Assembly: GCA_942492825.1 (NCBI GenBank)
Contig: OW818635.1
Coordinates: 682,001 to 746,000 of the forward strand
Source: GWE2-51-13 sp942492825
Lineage (GTDB): Bacteria > Bacillota_I > Bacilli_A > Erysipelotrichales > Erysipelotrichaceae
DNA length: 64,000 nucleotides
Direction: 5' to 3'
Shown piece after piece: positions 34,271 to 43,398 of the stretch. The notes beneath the pieces were generated by a model, which saw only the letters and a list, made by a program, of their open reading frames with translations, searched no databases and was not told the origin of the DNA. The translations under genes and the position numbers were made by a program. Each line of letters opens with the position of its first letter. The stretch's first letter is position 1.

Positions 34271-36968
34271 TTTTCTGTCCCTCATCAAGTGGTAAGGTGA
34301 ATTTAAACGCCGCACCGCCTTCTTTTCGGTTTGTGGCCTCCATGGTGCCATTATGAAACTTTATTATGGACATGCAAATCGACAAACCGATTCCCTTACT
34401 TCGAGTAGAATCCGAGCTGCGCTTTCTATCGGGAGCATAACTATCGAATACATAGGGTAAGTCCTGTTCAGAAATACCTTCACCATTATCAAGAACTTCA
34501 AATACCGCATCTTTTGCATTTTTTCTAACAATTACGGCAATTTCAGTTTTGTCACTCGAGTGTTTCACCGCGTTTTCGAGAAGATTGATTAGTACCTGCT
34601 TTATGAGTGTTCCATCCATTGGGACAATCAATAGTTCATCCGGGACTTTGACAATGATTTTACGTTCTGGAAATCGATTCCGAACACGACTCATTGCTTC
34701 AGCAACAACTTCTTCTGCTGCTTCCGGTGTTTTTATCACACTAGCAGTGCCTTCATTGATTCGCGTAACGGACAAAATGTTTTCCACCATTCGGCTCAAC
34801 CATTGCGACTCTTCCATGATGTCCGTCAATAACTTTACGCGCGTTTCTTGATCTAGCGAATCACCGCTTTCGAGAATTGCCTGACTCGATCCGGATATAC
34901 ATGTCAACGGTGTTCTCAGGTCGTGCGAAATTGCTCGTAATAAATTACTACGCATTTTTTCTTTCTCGGCATTGATCAGGATGTTTCTTTGTTCGTCTGA
35001 TAACTTCTGCCGTTCCAATGCCAAAGCTACTTGCGAGACAATCATTTGAAGATACAGTCTGAGTTTCTGGCTCAACTTCCCTTCCAGGCATGAAACTCCG
35101 ATGACACCGAGAGCCTTACCTTGCGAAATTACAGGAGCATAATATCCAATTGCACCCATCAGGGTATCCGTCCCCGCACCTGCGTTCTTAAGGTTTAAAA
35201 ATACCCAATGGGCGACAGCACGTTCGTCATCCGAAAAGAGAAATGACGAGTCAATCTCTTGATCCGCTTGTTTGTAAGTGAATTTCTCATTGTTTTCGGG
35301 ATCTTGAGTATAAAAGATGGCCGAGCGATTAAATAGCTTCGTAATGTAATCGTTTGTCAGTGCCGTAATGTTATCGATTCCACGAGTGATAAGCAGTTTC
35401 TTATTTATCTCATAAAGGATCTCTGTGCGTCGTTCTCGTTCCACAGCTTGTTGCGCGTTTGTTTTAACCCTGACTGTCATGGTACTCGTGGCAAGTGCGA
35501 CAAGCAGCATGACCGCAAAAGTGACCGGATAACCTGGCTGGATGGCTGTAAATGTGTAATATGGAACGGTAAAGAAGAAATTGAATGCTAATACACTCAG
35601 GACTGAAAAAGCAACACCGTAAAAATAACCTTGAGTCATCCGCGAAATCGCCAGGACAGAGAGAATGTATACCATGATCAGATTCTGATCGCCAAAATGT
35701 AGTGCCTTCAGTAAAAAACAGATAAGTGTTGCCAGCACCAAGCAGCCAAAAGCTTTCAATGTGTCAGATACGGATATGGATATGTTTTCAGTTACTTTTT
35801 TGTGGCGCAACTTCGTGACTTTTTTCTGCCCTTGTATGCCGGGTATGATATGAAGTTCAACCGTTGGTAAGAGAGTGATAAGTTTATCTTCGAGGTCAGT
35901 TTCGAAATAGGAAAAAATAGTCTTCCTTCTGCGACTTTTACCAACAACAATATTCGTAATCCCAGATAACTTTGCATAACTGGCAATAATTGCTGCGATG
36001 TCGTCGCCATTGAGGGTGACAATTTCACCGCCTAACTCCTCCGCCAAATCCAAATTTATCTGTATATTTTTCTTATTATCTTCCGATAGGTTTTGACTAT
36101 CCAAACACTCAACATAGGCCGCCACCCAAGGGGCATGGAATGACTCTGCTGTTCTGGCTGTCCATCGAATGCATTTGGCAGTGGATGGGGATGGTCCAAC
36201 ACAAACCAGAAGTTTTGTACTGGACATCTTTTCGGACAACTGTAATTCGCTTTGATTGTCATGGGTGACGCGATCTGTCGCTTTTCGCATGGCAATTTCT
36301 CGAAGGAGACGTAGATTCTCTTTCGTAAAAAAGTTATCCATTGCTGTGCGAGCTCGCTCGGGGCGATAAATTTTCCCTGCTTCGAACCGTCGAAGCAGTT
36401 CATCAGGTTCGATATCGATCAACTTCACCATATCGGCTTGGTCAAAGATAGCATCGGGAATCGTTTCACGGACCTGTACCTTCGTAATGTTTTGCACAAT
36501 GTCGTTTAAACTCTCGATATGTTGAACATTGACGGTCGTATAGACATTAATACCAGCCTTAAGTAACTCCTCGATATCCTGATACCTTTTTCTATTGCGA
36601 ACACCTTTGGCGTTTGTATGAGCAAGTTCATCAACAAGGATTAGATCAGGTTGACGTTTCAGCGCCGCATCAAGGTCGAATTCTTCGAGGGTAATATTCC
36701 GATATTTGATCGTTTGGTGAGGCAATACCGGTAGACCAACAAGTAAAGACATCGTCTCTGGTCGGGTATGCGGTTCAAGATAACCGACGAGAACATCGAC
36801 ACCGTTTTTTTGCTGTTCTCTGGCATCGTCGAGCATTGCATATGTTTTACCGACACCCGCGGCGAAACCAAAAAATATCTTCAACTTTCCTTCATTTTTC
36901 GGTTCATCTGAACGAATGCTTTGCAGCAATACATCCGGATCGGGTCGACCGTCATTGATCATTACCAT
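34260..36968 (-). CDS. kdpD: KdpD sensor histidine kinase
   Basis: A 902-residue potassium and turgor sensor with full KdpD architecture. It has an N-terminal KdpD domain with FGFAAGVGKTYAML (Walker A) and VLVDELAHTN, a universal-stress-like domain (about 250-380), four helices (DUF4118, about 400-500), a GAF region, HisKA with the phosphoacceptor in AISHDLRTPLTCIS and HATPase with NLLENAVKHSS, DNGEGI and GIGLSI. The start is uncertain among ATG 36968, ATG 36962 and a GTG just upstream; GGTGAG precedes 36968. It is encoded after kdpC and overlaps kdpE. Confidence 0.94.
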   Translation of the reverse strand: MVMINDGRPDPDVLLQSIRSDEPKNEGKLKIFFGFAAGVGKTYAMLDDAREQQKNGVDVLVGYLEPHTRPETMSLLVGLPVLPHQTIKYRNITLEEFDLDAALKRQPDLILVDELAHTNAKGVRNRKRYQDIEELLKAGINVYTTVNVQHIESLNDIVQNITKVQVRETIPDAIFDQADMVKLIDIEPDELLRRFEAGKIYRPERARTAMDNFFTKENLRLLREIAMRKATDRVTHDNQSELQLSEKMSSTKLLVCVGPSPSTAKCIRWTARTAESFHAPWVAAYVECLDSQNLSEDNKKNIQINLDLAEELGGEIVTLNGDDIAAIIASYAKLSGITNIVVGKSRRRKTIFSYFETDLEDKLITLLPTVELHIIPGIQGQKKVTKLRHKKVTENISISVSDTLKAFGCLVLATLICFLLKALHFGDQNLIMVYILSVLAISRMTQGYFYGVAFSVLSVLAFNFFFTVPYYTFTAIQPGYPVTFAVMLLVALATSTMTVRVKTNAQQAVERERRTEILYEINKKLLITRGIDNITALTNDYITKLFNRSAIFYTQDPENNEKFTYKQADQEIDSSFLFSDDERAVAHWVFLNLKNAGAGTDTLMGAIGYYAPVISQGKALGVIGVSCLEGKLSQKLRLYLQMIVSQVALALERQKLSDEQRNILINAEKEKMRSNLLRAISHDLRTPLTCISGSSQAILESGDSLDQETRVKLLTDIMEESQWLSRMVENILSVTRINEGTASVIKTPEAAEEVVAEAMSRVRNRFPERKIIVKVPDELLIVPMDGTLIKQVLINLLENAVKHSSDKTEIAVIVRKNAKDAVFEVLDNGEGISEQDLPYVFDSYAPDRKRSSDSTRSKGIGLSICMSIIKFHNGTMEATNRKEGGAAFKFTLPLDEGQKNGE

Positions 36969-37014
36969 TACTCTCACCAACCTTTCTCAAGCTCAGTATG
37001 TCATTGTTTGTGGG

Positions 37015-37575
37015 CTATATCAAGCCATCGAGCGCTAGATTGACCTTCAGAACATTGACGGAATCTTCGCCCCAAAAACCAAGGAATTTATAGACTGTGT
37101 ATTTTCGGATAATCTGACGGACATCATCCTGACTTATCCCACGCATTTTTGCGATACGTGTGACCTGATACTCAGCCGCTGCAGGCGAAATGTTGGGATC
37201 GACTCCGCTGGCAGAACCTGTCACTAAGTCCATCGGGATAAGTGCCGTGTTTGTCGGATCAAAGGAATGCCACCAGTCAATACGTTTTTGGACCAGTTCT
37301 TCCTCTTCGCCGCTGACAGGATTCAAATTCGACGTACCCTGCACTCGACCGATCAAATACTGCGGCTTCGTGAATTCTTGTCCGATCAACGCCGAACCGT
37401 ATTCTCGCGTTGTTCCGTCTTTCAACGTCACCTTTATTATGCTCCCGTTAGCCTGGGTTGGAAATATTGTTTGTACAAAAGCAGTGACAACGCCGGGATA
37501 TATGATGCCACATAATATTGTCATCAAAATGAAGCAAACAAATACCGGACGTAATGATTCCAAGATTCTTTTCAT
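37015..37575 (-). CDS. kdpC: KdpC subunit of the potassium-transporting ATPase
   Basis: A 186-residue single-pass subunit. The ATG at 37575 follows GTGAGG, 10 nt after the kdpB stop; the longer frame is rejected. It has one N-terminal helix (about residues 11-35) and then the conserved GSALIGQEFTKPQYLIGR, NLNPVSGEEE, DLVTGSASGVDPNISPAAAEYQ and the terminal VNVLKVNLALD. It stabilises the KdpAB complex and raises its ATP affinity. Confidence 0.96.
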   Translation of the reverse strand: MKRILESLRPVFVCFILMTILCGIIYPGVVTAFVQTIFPTQANGSIIKVTLKDGTTREYGSALIGQEFTKPQYLIGRVQGTSNLNPVSGEEEELVQKRIDWWHSFDPTNTALIPMDLVTGSASGVDPNISPAAAEYQVTRIAKMRGISQDDVRQIIRKYTVYKFLGFWGEDSVNVLKVNLALDGLI

Positions 37576-37585
37576 GTTTATTACC

Positions 37586-39649
37586 TCACATGATATGGAA
37601 AGCGGTAAGAAGTAGGTCAATTAACTTAATAGCTATAAATGGCGTGATAATTCCACCGAACCCGTAGATGCCGAGATTCCTCTTGAGTAAGTTACCTGCG
37701 GATGTTTCATGATACCTGACACCTTTTAGAGACAAAGGGATAAGCGCGATAATTATGAGCGCGTTGTAGATTATCGCTGAAAGGATTGCGCTGGTAGCAC
37801 TTGTCAAACGCATGAAATTGAGTACGGCAAGCTGTGGATAAATCTGAAAAAACAGAATCGGAATGATGGCAAAATATTTTGCGATGTCGTTTGTGACACT
37901 GAAGGTCGTAAGTGCTCCGCGTGTCATAAGGAGTTGCTTACCGATGCGCACGATATCGATGAGTTTTGTCGGACTGGAGTCCAAATCCACCATATTGCCT
38001 GCTTCTTTCGCAGCTTGGGTCCCGGAATTCATGGCGACCGCTACATCCGCTTGAGCCAAAGCCGGCGCATCATTTGTACCATCACCTGTCATGGCGACAA
38101 GGTGTCCCATCGCTTGATAGTCACGAATAAGTTTGAGTTTCGCTTCGGGTGTGGCTTCAGCCAGAAAATCATCAACGCCTGCCTCCGCAGCGATGGCCGC
38201 GGCTGTCATGGGATTATCGCCTGTGATCATGATTGTTTTGATACCCATTTTGCGCAAGTCTTCAAACCGTTCTTTGACACCGTTCTTGACGATGTCTTTT
38301 AAGTATATGACGCCGAGAATCGTACCGTTTTTCGCTACGACAAGTGGTGTCCCGCCTTTTCCGGCAACCTGCCTAACAAGTTGATCGCACTCGTCCGGGT
38401 AGTCACTGCCTTTATCAAGGACATAGTTTCTAACAGCGTCAGCGGCACCTTTCCTGATTTCGTTTTCGCGATAGTCTATGCCGCTCATCCTCGTTTTCGC
38501 AGTGAATGGAATGAATGTCGCACCGAGATTGGACATGTCGCGTCCTCGGATATTGAATCGCTCTTTCGCAAGAATCACAACGCTTCGTCCTTCCGCTGTC
38601 TCGTCGGCAAGAGAGGATAATTGTGCCGCGTCCGCCAACTCTTGTTCGGTAATTCCTTTAACCGGGAGGAATTCACTTGCCTGTCTATTGCCAAGTGTGA
38701 TCGTTCCGGTTTTATCTAGCAGTAACACATCAACATCTCCTGCAGCTTCAATAGCACGTCCACTCATTGCCAGGACATTCGCTTGATTAAGTCGACTCAT
38801 TCCGGCAATACCGATGGAGCTAAGCAGCGCACCAATCGTCGTCGGCGCCAAACAGACAAGGAGAGCGATGACGTTGGTGATTGAAACGGCATGTCCGACA
38901 CCGGCTTGTTTACTGGCAAAATCCGAAAACGGGAGGAGCGTCGCAGTCACCACAAGAAATATGATCGTCAGCGTGACGAGCAGAATTTGCAAAGCGATTT
39001 CGTTCGGAGTTTTCTTTCTGGAAGCTCCTTCAACCATGGCTATCATTTTGTCGAGGAAACTCTCGCCAGGATCGGCTGTCCCTTGAATAATCAACCAGTC
39101 GGAAACCAATGTCGTTCCACCGGTCACTGCACTTCGGTCGCCGCCTGATTCGCGAATGACTGGAGCGGATTCACCGGTGATTGCACTTTCGTCGACTGAG
39201 GCTGCTCCTTCAATGACTTCACCATCAATCGGAATCTGTTCTCCGGCTTTTACATATACAATGTCCCCTTTCTTTAGACTGCTTGAAATGACCTCTTCAT
39301 AATCATCTAGGTTTAACGTTGCTTTCAATTTTCTTGTCTTGACATCTTTCCGAGATTTCCGAAGCGTATCGGCTTGGGCACGCCCACGACCTTCGGCGAT
39401 CGCCTCGGCAAAATTAGCGAACAAAACCGTGAACCAGAGAATTAGCGCAATGGTCAATGTATATCCGGCATTCTCGTCTTTAATTCCGACAAAAGTCAAA
39501 AGCCATAGTGTCGTTGTAAGAAACGCTCCGATGTATACGACAAACATTACCGGATTCTTGATTTGAACACCCAGTTTCAGTTTTTTGATAGACTGAATGA
39601 TGGCGTCTGCATAGATTTTCGAATTTGTACCGCTTCCGCTTGTTTTCAT
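37586..39649 (-). CDS. kdpB: KdpB P-type ATPase subunit
   Basis: A 687-residue P-type ATPase that powers potassium uptake through KdpA. Motifs: ITGESAPV (actuator), VLLLDKTGTITLG with the phosphorylated aspartate, KGAAD, MITGDN and MTGDGTNDAPALAQADVAVAM. The inhibitory serine/TGES region is intact. The ATG at 39649 follows GAGGTGG; a GTG at 39658 would start inside that site. The gene begins 10 nt after kdpA. Confidence 0.97.
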   Translation of the reverse strand: MKTSGSGTNSKIYADAIIQSIKKLKLGVQIKNPVMFVVYIGAFLTTTLWLLTFVGIKDENAGYTLTIALILWFTVLFANFAEAIAEGRGRAQADTLRKSRKDVKTRKLKATLNLDDYEEVISSSLKKGDIVYVKAGEQIPIDGEVIEGAASVDESAITGESAPVIRESGGDRSAVTGGTTLVSDWLIIQGTADPGESFLDKMIAMVEGASRKKTPNEIALQILLVTLTIIFLVVTATLLPFSDFASKQAGVGHAVSITNVIALLVCLAPTTIGALLSSIGIAGMSRLNQANVLAMSGRAIEAAGDVDVLLLDKTGTITLGNRQASEFLPVKGITEQELADAAQLSSLADETAEGRSVVILAKERFNIRGRDMSNLGATFIPFTAKTRMSGIDYRENEIRKGAADAVRNYVLDKGSDYPDECDQLVRQVAGKGGTPLVVAKNGTILGVIYLKDIVKNGVKERFEDLRKMGIKTIMITGDNPMTAAAIAAEAGVDDFLAEATPEAKLKLIRDYQAMGHLVAMTGDGTNDAPALAQADVAVAMNSGTQAAKEAGNMVDLDSSPTKLIDIVRIGKQLLMTRGALTTFSVTNDIAKYFAIIPILFFQIYPQLAVLNFMRLTSATSAILSAIIYNALIIIALIPLSLKGVRYHETSAGNLLKRNLGIYGFGGIITPFIAIKLIDLLLTAFHIM

Positions 39650-39659
39650 AGTTCCCACC

Positions 39660-41348
39660 TCATTTTAAAACAGTATAATAGTCGGCGATCGGACCAAGAG
39701 ACAGCGCCGGCAAAAAGGTCAGCGCGCCGATAATCAGGACGATTGCGATGAGTAGTCCGACAAACAATGCATTACTTGTCGAAAGTGTCCCCTCTCCGGT
39801 AGCGACGATTTTCTTGTTGGATAAGTTTCCTGCTAAAAAGATAACGGCGATCATGGGTACGTAACGTGTGATCAACATGATGATAGTGCCGACGACATTG
39901 TTGAATACGGTGTTCGCCATATAACCGGCAAATGCACTTCCATTGTTTGCCCCCATGGAAGAAAAAGCATAAAGGATTTCAGAGAATCCGTGCGCACCCG
40001 AATTTGTCAACCAAGTTTGTACCTGTGGCATCATGACTGCTGCGAGAGTGCCAAATAAGATGAAAAGAGCCGGTGTGAGAATGATGATGCATACCATTTT
40101 CATATCGAAAGGATCGATTTTCTTCCCAAGATACTCCGGTGTTCTCCCAACCATGAGTCCAGCAATGAAAACCGTCAGGATAACGAAACCGATCATCCCG
40201 TACAAACCACTCCCTACACCGCCAAAGACTACCTCGCCGATATGCATCAAAAACATAAGTATAACTCCACTAAGCGGGGTGAAACTGTCGAGCATCGCAT
40301 TGACGGATCCATTTGAAGCAGCCGTCGTTGCCGTACCCCAAAACGCTGAGGTCGCAACACCATGAATAACCTCTTTACCCTCCATACTCCCCGAAGCGAC
40401 AACGCCATCGTAGAAAGGCGCACCGAAAAACTCACTCGCCACGACTCCTGCAAGGCAAACAACAAATAGTATGAGCATAGCGGCATAAATGGATCGTCCT
40501 TGCTTATTATCCTTGACCGCTTTACCAAAGGAGACACAAAGTGCGGCGGGAATAAGAAGAATCGAAAGAAGTTGCAACAAATTCGATAAAGCTGTGGGAT
40601 TTTCAAGAGGATAGGCGGAGTTCATCCCAAAAAAACCACCGCCGTTTGTACCTAACTGCTTGATTGCGATCTGGCTTGCCGCAGGACCAAGAGGAATCAT
40701 TTGAACCGATCCACTTTCTAACGTTACTGTTTGTACATACGGACTGAGCGATTGAACAACTCCTTGCGAGACGAGAAGTATCGCCAACCCTAGTGACAAA
40801 GGAATTAATAGATATAATGTGACTCGAACGAGATCCTTCCAGAAGTTGCCGATGGTCGCCTGTTGCTTTTGAATAAAACCTCGAATTAACGCGAATAGAA
40901 CGGCAATGCCGATTCCCGCCGACAAGAAGTTTTGAACCGTCAAACCCAAACTTTGAGTGAAATAGGATAATGAATTTTCACCGGAGTAAGCTTGCCAATT
41001 TGTGTTTGAGACATAGCTAACCGCGGTATTCAACGCTAAATCCCATCTGACACTTTTCATATGCATAGGATTGAAGGGCAAAACATTTTGCAGAAGGAGC
41101 ATCAGATAAACTACGATGAAACTTAGTAGACTCAGTGAAATGACCGTAAACGCGTATGTTTTCACAGTCATATCGGTATCGTCATGTAACCCCATAAGTC
41201 TATAGATACCCTTTTCGACAGGTGATAAAATACGCGACAGAAAAACGTGTTGGCCTGTCATTACTTTGTAGATGTAATTGCCAAGCGGGATTGATAAGCC
41301 AACCAAAAGCAGGATAAAAAACAAAGTCGAAGTAAAAATATCGCTCAT
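39660..41348 (-). CDS. kdpA: KdpA potassium-binding channel subunit
   Basis: A 562-residue, ten-helix protein of the superfamily of potassium transporters, with four selectivity-filter repeats. The visible ones include NTNWQAYSGE, LGTNGGGFFGMNSAYPLENPT and SSMGANNGSAFAG. It binds potassium from outside and passes it through an intersubunit tunnel to KdpB. The ATG overlaps the kdpF stop by 4 nt. Confidence 0.97.
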   Translation of the reverse strand: MSDIFTSTLFFILLLVGLSIPLGNYIYKVMTGQHVFLSRILSPVEKGIYRLMGLHDDTDMTVKTYAFTVISLSLLSFIVVYLMLLLQNVLPFNPMHMKSVRWDLALNTAVSYVSNTNWQAYSGENSLSYFTQSLGLTVQNFLSAGIGIAVLFALIRGFIQKQQATIGNFWKDLVRVTLYLLIPLSLGLAILLVSQGVVQSLSPYVQTVTLESGSVQMIPLGPAASQIAIKQLGTNGGGFFGMNSAYPLENPTALSNLLQLLSILLIPAALCVSFGKAVKDNKQGRSIYAAMLILFVVCLAGVVASEFFGAPFYDGVVASGSMEGKEVIHGVATSAFWGTATTAASNGSVNAMLDSFTPLSGVILMFLMHIGEVVFGGVGSGLYGMIGFVILTVFIAGLMVGRTPEYLGKKIDPFDMKMVCIIILTPALFILFGTLAAVMMPQVQTWLTNSGAHGFSEILYAFSSMGANNGSAFAGYMANTVFNNVVGTIIMLITRYVPMIAVIFLAGNLSNKKIVATGEGTLSTSNALFVGLLIAIVLIIGALTFLPALSLGPIADYYTVLK

Positions 41349-41434
41349 AAGTTCTCACCATTGAACAGAACATAAAATAAATAAACGAGAAGAGCTAGCG
41401 TAATCATCGCTGTAAAAATCAGGACCGTTTCCAT
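41345..41434 (-). CDS. kdpF: KdpF small membrane peptide
   Basis: A 29-codon ORF starting ATG at 41434 behind GGAGTAGG, with its TGA overlapping the kdpA ATG (ATGA). The peptide METVLIFTAMITLALLVYLF is one transmembrane helix followed by YVLFNGENL. Size, composition and position directly before kdpA match KdpF, which sits between KdpA and KdpB as a lipid-like stabiliser. Confidence 0.88.
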   Translation of the reverse strand: METVLIFTAMITLALLVYLFYVLFNGENL

Positions 41435-41473
41435 AATACCTACTCCTTTACTACGTCTCGCTTTCGCACTTTA

Positions 41474-41479
41474 ATTGTA
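41474..41479 (-). promoter_or_regulatory. Possible kdp promoter -10 element
   Basis: TACAAT on the minus strand, 40 nt before kdpF, has no good -35 at 17 bp. This fits an activator-dependent promoter driven by KdpE from the repeat at 41523-41540. Confidence 0.35.
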
Positions 41480-41522
41480 GTAATTTTCCTATTAAGTTAG
41501 TGTGAAGGACTTCATGGTTTAC

Positions 41523-41540
41523 ATAAAGATTGAATAAAGA
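41523..41540 (-). promoter_or_regulatory. Possible KdpE operator (tandem repeat)
   Basis: The minus strand reads TCTTTAT-TCAA-TCTTTAT: two identical 7-mers with an 11-bp period, about 45 bp upstream of the TACAAT element. OmpR-family regulators bind head-to-tail repeats with 10-11-bp spacing. The assignment to KdpE rests on position. Confidence 0.4.
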
Positions 41541-41663
41541 CGGTCGTAGTTTAATGACTGAATAATTGGTCAATATAGGTAATGAATACCTATGAACACT
41601 AACGTTTTTGCTTAAGTTGTCGTTGAGATTGCACATTAAACCTGCACAACATTACTAAATATG

Positions 41664-41688
41664 AAAAAACCCGATCTTTCGACCGGGT
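41664..41688 (-). terminator. Terminator of the tRNA-Ala gene
   Basis: ACCCGGTC/GATCGGGT with a GAAA loop is followed by TTTTTTC on the minus strand, 14 nt after the tRNA. Confidence 0.85.
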
Positions 41689-41701
41689 CTGCCTTTTGGT
41701 T

Positions 41702-41777
41702 TGGTGGAGATAAGGGGATTCGAACCCCTGACCCCTTGATTGCGAACCAAGTGCTCTACCAGCTGAGCTATACCCCC
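41702..41777 (-). tRNA. tRNA-Ala (anticodon CGC)
   Basis: A 76-nt cloverleaf with encoded CCA. The acceptor GGGGGTA/TATCTCC includes the alanine identity pair G3-U70. The D arm is GCTC-AGCTGGTA-GAGC. The anticodon stem CTTGG/TCAAG has a loop TTCGCAA, giving anticodon CGC for GCG codons. The T arm is AGGGG-TTCGAAT-CCCCT. A promoter at 41795-41823 and a terminator at 41664-41688 flank it. Confidence 0.95.
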
Positions 41778-41794
41778 AAAACAAGCGCAAAAGT

Positions 41795-41823
41795 ATTATA
41801 GCACGACGCTTTCTTACGCACAA
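41795..41823 (-). promoter_or_regulatory. tRNA-Ala promoter (extended -10)
   Basis: TGCTATAAT on the minus strand (perfect -10 with TG extension at 41795-41803) and a weak TTGTGC -35 at 17 bp. It overlaps the end of the upstream phosphatase gene. Confidence 0.6.
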
Positions 41824-42488
41824 CGGAAAAAAGCATCGTTTTCCAGGATTTTCAACAGTTGGTCCGGGGTATCAATCAGGTAATCCGCACCGGCATCGAT
41901 GAGTTCTTGACGATCGCGAAATCCCCAAGTAACACCGACGGCCTTGAGTCCCGCATTGTGTCCGGTCGCTACGTCGACTTTGGTGTCTCCGATATAGAGT
42001 ACTTCGTCAAAACCCAAATTCATTTTTGCGACGCAATGTTTCGTCAAGGTCGGATCGGGTTTCGGATCGATCCCATCCACTTCCCCGCTGACAAAAGTGA
42101 AGTCGATGTCGTTGAAGTAATGGTCGATGATGACTTGGGTATTAGCGTTCTTCTTATTTGAGATGACGCCGATCGGAACTTCGCGGCGATTGAGTGCCCG
42201 CAACAACTCCTTGATTCCCGGATAAGGGGCGGTTTTGTCCATTTGACGTTGTTTGTATTCGTTTAGAAAAAATGCCAAACATTCTTGTAAGTGTTCTTCC
42301 GTCGCGTCCAATGGCAAACAACGTTGAATCAACAAGCGCATTCCGTTTCCGATGAATTGTTTGGCTTGTGCGGTGTCGATTTGGGGATGCCCGAATCGCA
42401 CCATCGTCACATTGATACTATCGCGTAAATCATCGATCGTGTTGAGTAAGGTCCCGTCCAGATCGAATATGAAAGCTTTGATGGTCAT
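41814..42488 (-). CDS. HAD-family phosphatase, phosphoglycolate phosphatase-like
   Basis: A 224-residue HAD hydrolase. Motif I is FIFDLDGTLLNT, motif II lies in VISNKKN, motif III is the lysine in PKPDP and motif IV is LYIGDTKVD. The helical C1 cap and the HAD-IA architecture match Gph/PpaX-type enzymes that act on phosphoglycolate or pyrophosphate. The substrate cannot be fixed from sequence. It lies 52 nt after the dioxygenase-like gene and directly before tRNA-Ala. Confidence 0.88.
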   Translation of the reverse strand: MTIKAFIFDLDGTLLNTIDDLRDSINVTMVRFGHPQIDTAQAKQFIGNGMRLLIQRCLPLDATEEHLQECLAFFLNEYKQRQMDKTAPYPGIKELLRALNRREVPIGVISNKKNANTQVIIDHYFNDIDFTFVSGEVDGIDPKPDPTLTKHCVAKMNLGFDEVLYIGDTKVDVATGHNAGLKAVGVTWGFRDRQELIDAGADYLIDTPDQLLKILENDAFFRCA

Positions 42489-42540
42489 GCTTCTTCCTCC
42501 TACCGTTTTAGGATAAAAGAGCGTGGCTATTCTGTCAAGG

Positions 42541-43311
42541 TTATTCGAAGCGCCAAACGTCGTAACTCAGCGATCCCATTTGGATTTCACTAAAGGTCAA
42601 TTCAGGATGCGAACCTTCCGTCGCGGTTCCCGCAAGAAGGATTAACGGGGCGAAATGTTCACTCGTCGGTACCGCCATCGAAGCATTGGGGAGTTTTTCC
42701 CATTGATTTAACGTTTCAATGTCGAGGGTTGAAATAGCTTGGTTGATCGTATCGTGGAACTCTTTCGCCCAAGGCATGATCATAGCGTCTTCATTCCAGT
42801 CGATACGACGCAGATTGTGGACGGTAACCCCACTTCCAATCAGTAAAACATCTTCGTTTTTCAAGAAACGCAACGTCTTTCCGATTTCAAACCACTGTTT
42901 TCCGCTTAGATCCGGATTGACCGAAAGGACGACCAAGGGAATCGAAGCATGGGGATACATGCGATGTAAGATCGTCCAAACCCCATGATCCAGTCCACGT
43001 ACGGTATCGCCTTGTGCTTGGATTCCGGCATGATTCAAGGCATCTAGGATTTGATTTGCGATAGAAACATCGCCTTTGGCCGGATAGACGATTTGACTGA
43101 GTTCTCGCGGAAAGCCGCCGAAGTCGTAGATCATATTAAAGTCGGAAGCATACGCGACTTTCTGGATCCGGCTTTCGTAATGAGCGCTGATCACGACGAT
43201 CGCCTTCGGCGTATCAAAATTTTTGGGTAGTTGGGTTAAATACTGGGTATACGTTGAATCTTCAAGCGCAATCATCGGCGACCCGTGACTAATAAAGAGA
43301 GATGGTAACAT
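42541..43311 (-). CDS. Extradiol dioxygenase-family protein (LigB/YgiD-like)
   Basis: A 256-residue protein of the class III extradiol ring-cleavage dioxygenase family, close to 4,5-DOPA dioxygenase YgiD. Iron ligands can be placed at the histidine in LFISHGSP, the histidine in VVISAHYES and the conserved GLDHGVWTIL. Normal length. The role in an anaerobe is unclear, and oxygenase activity is not assured. It is transcribed before the HAD phosphatase gene. Confidence 0.85.
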   Translation of the reverse strand: MLPSLFISHGSPMIALEDSTYTQYLTQLPKNFDTPKAIVVISAHYESRIQKVAYASDFNMIYDFGGFPRELSQIVYPAKGDVSIANQILDALNHAGIQAQGDTVRGLDHGVWTILHRMYPHASIPLVVLSVNPDLSGKQWFEIGKTLRFLKNEDVLLIGSGVTVHNLRRIDWNEDAMIMPWAKEFHDTINQAISTLDIETLNQWEKLPNASMAVPTSEHFAPLILLAGTATEGSHPELTFSEIQMGSLSYDVWRFE

Positions 43312-43334
43312 TTTGTAAGTACCTCCATAGGTTT

Positions 43335-43340
43335 ATTATA
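43335..43340 (-). promoter_or_regulatory. -10 element upstream of the dioxygenase-like gene
   Basis: A perfect TATAAT on the minus strand, 24 nt before the start codon. The -35 is poor. Confidence 0.4.
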
Positions 43341-43375
43341 CAAAACGTACGAGTAAAATCAGTTCATATGCCCGA

Positions 43376-43398
43376 AAGAAAAGCCCAAATGGGCTTTT
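43376..43398 (-). terminator. Terminator at the tldE stop
   Basis: AAAAGCCC/GGGCTTTT with an ATTT loop, ending in CTTTC on the minus strand. It includes the tldE stop codon. Confidence 0.7.

Noticed and set aside
41451..41636. 61-codon ORF upstream of kdpF
   Set aside because: It overlaps the predicted kdp promoter and operator, has no ribosome-binding site and no protein-like pattern.
41435..41700. c-di-AMP riboswitch upstream of kdp
   Set aside because: Such switches control potassium genes in some Firmicutes, but the conserved ydaO-type motifs are not seen and the leader is too short.
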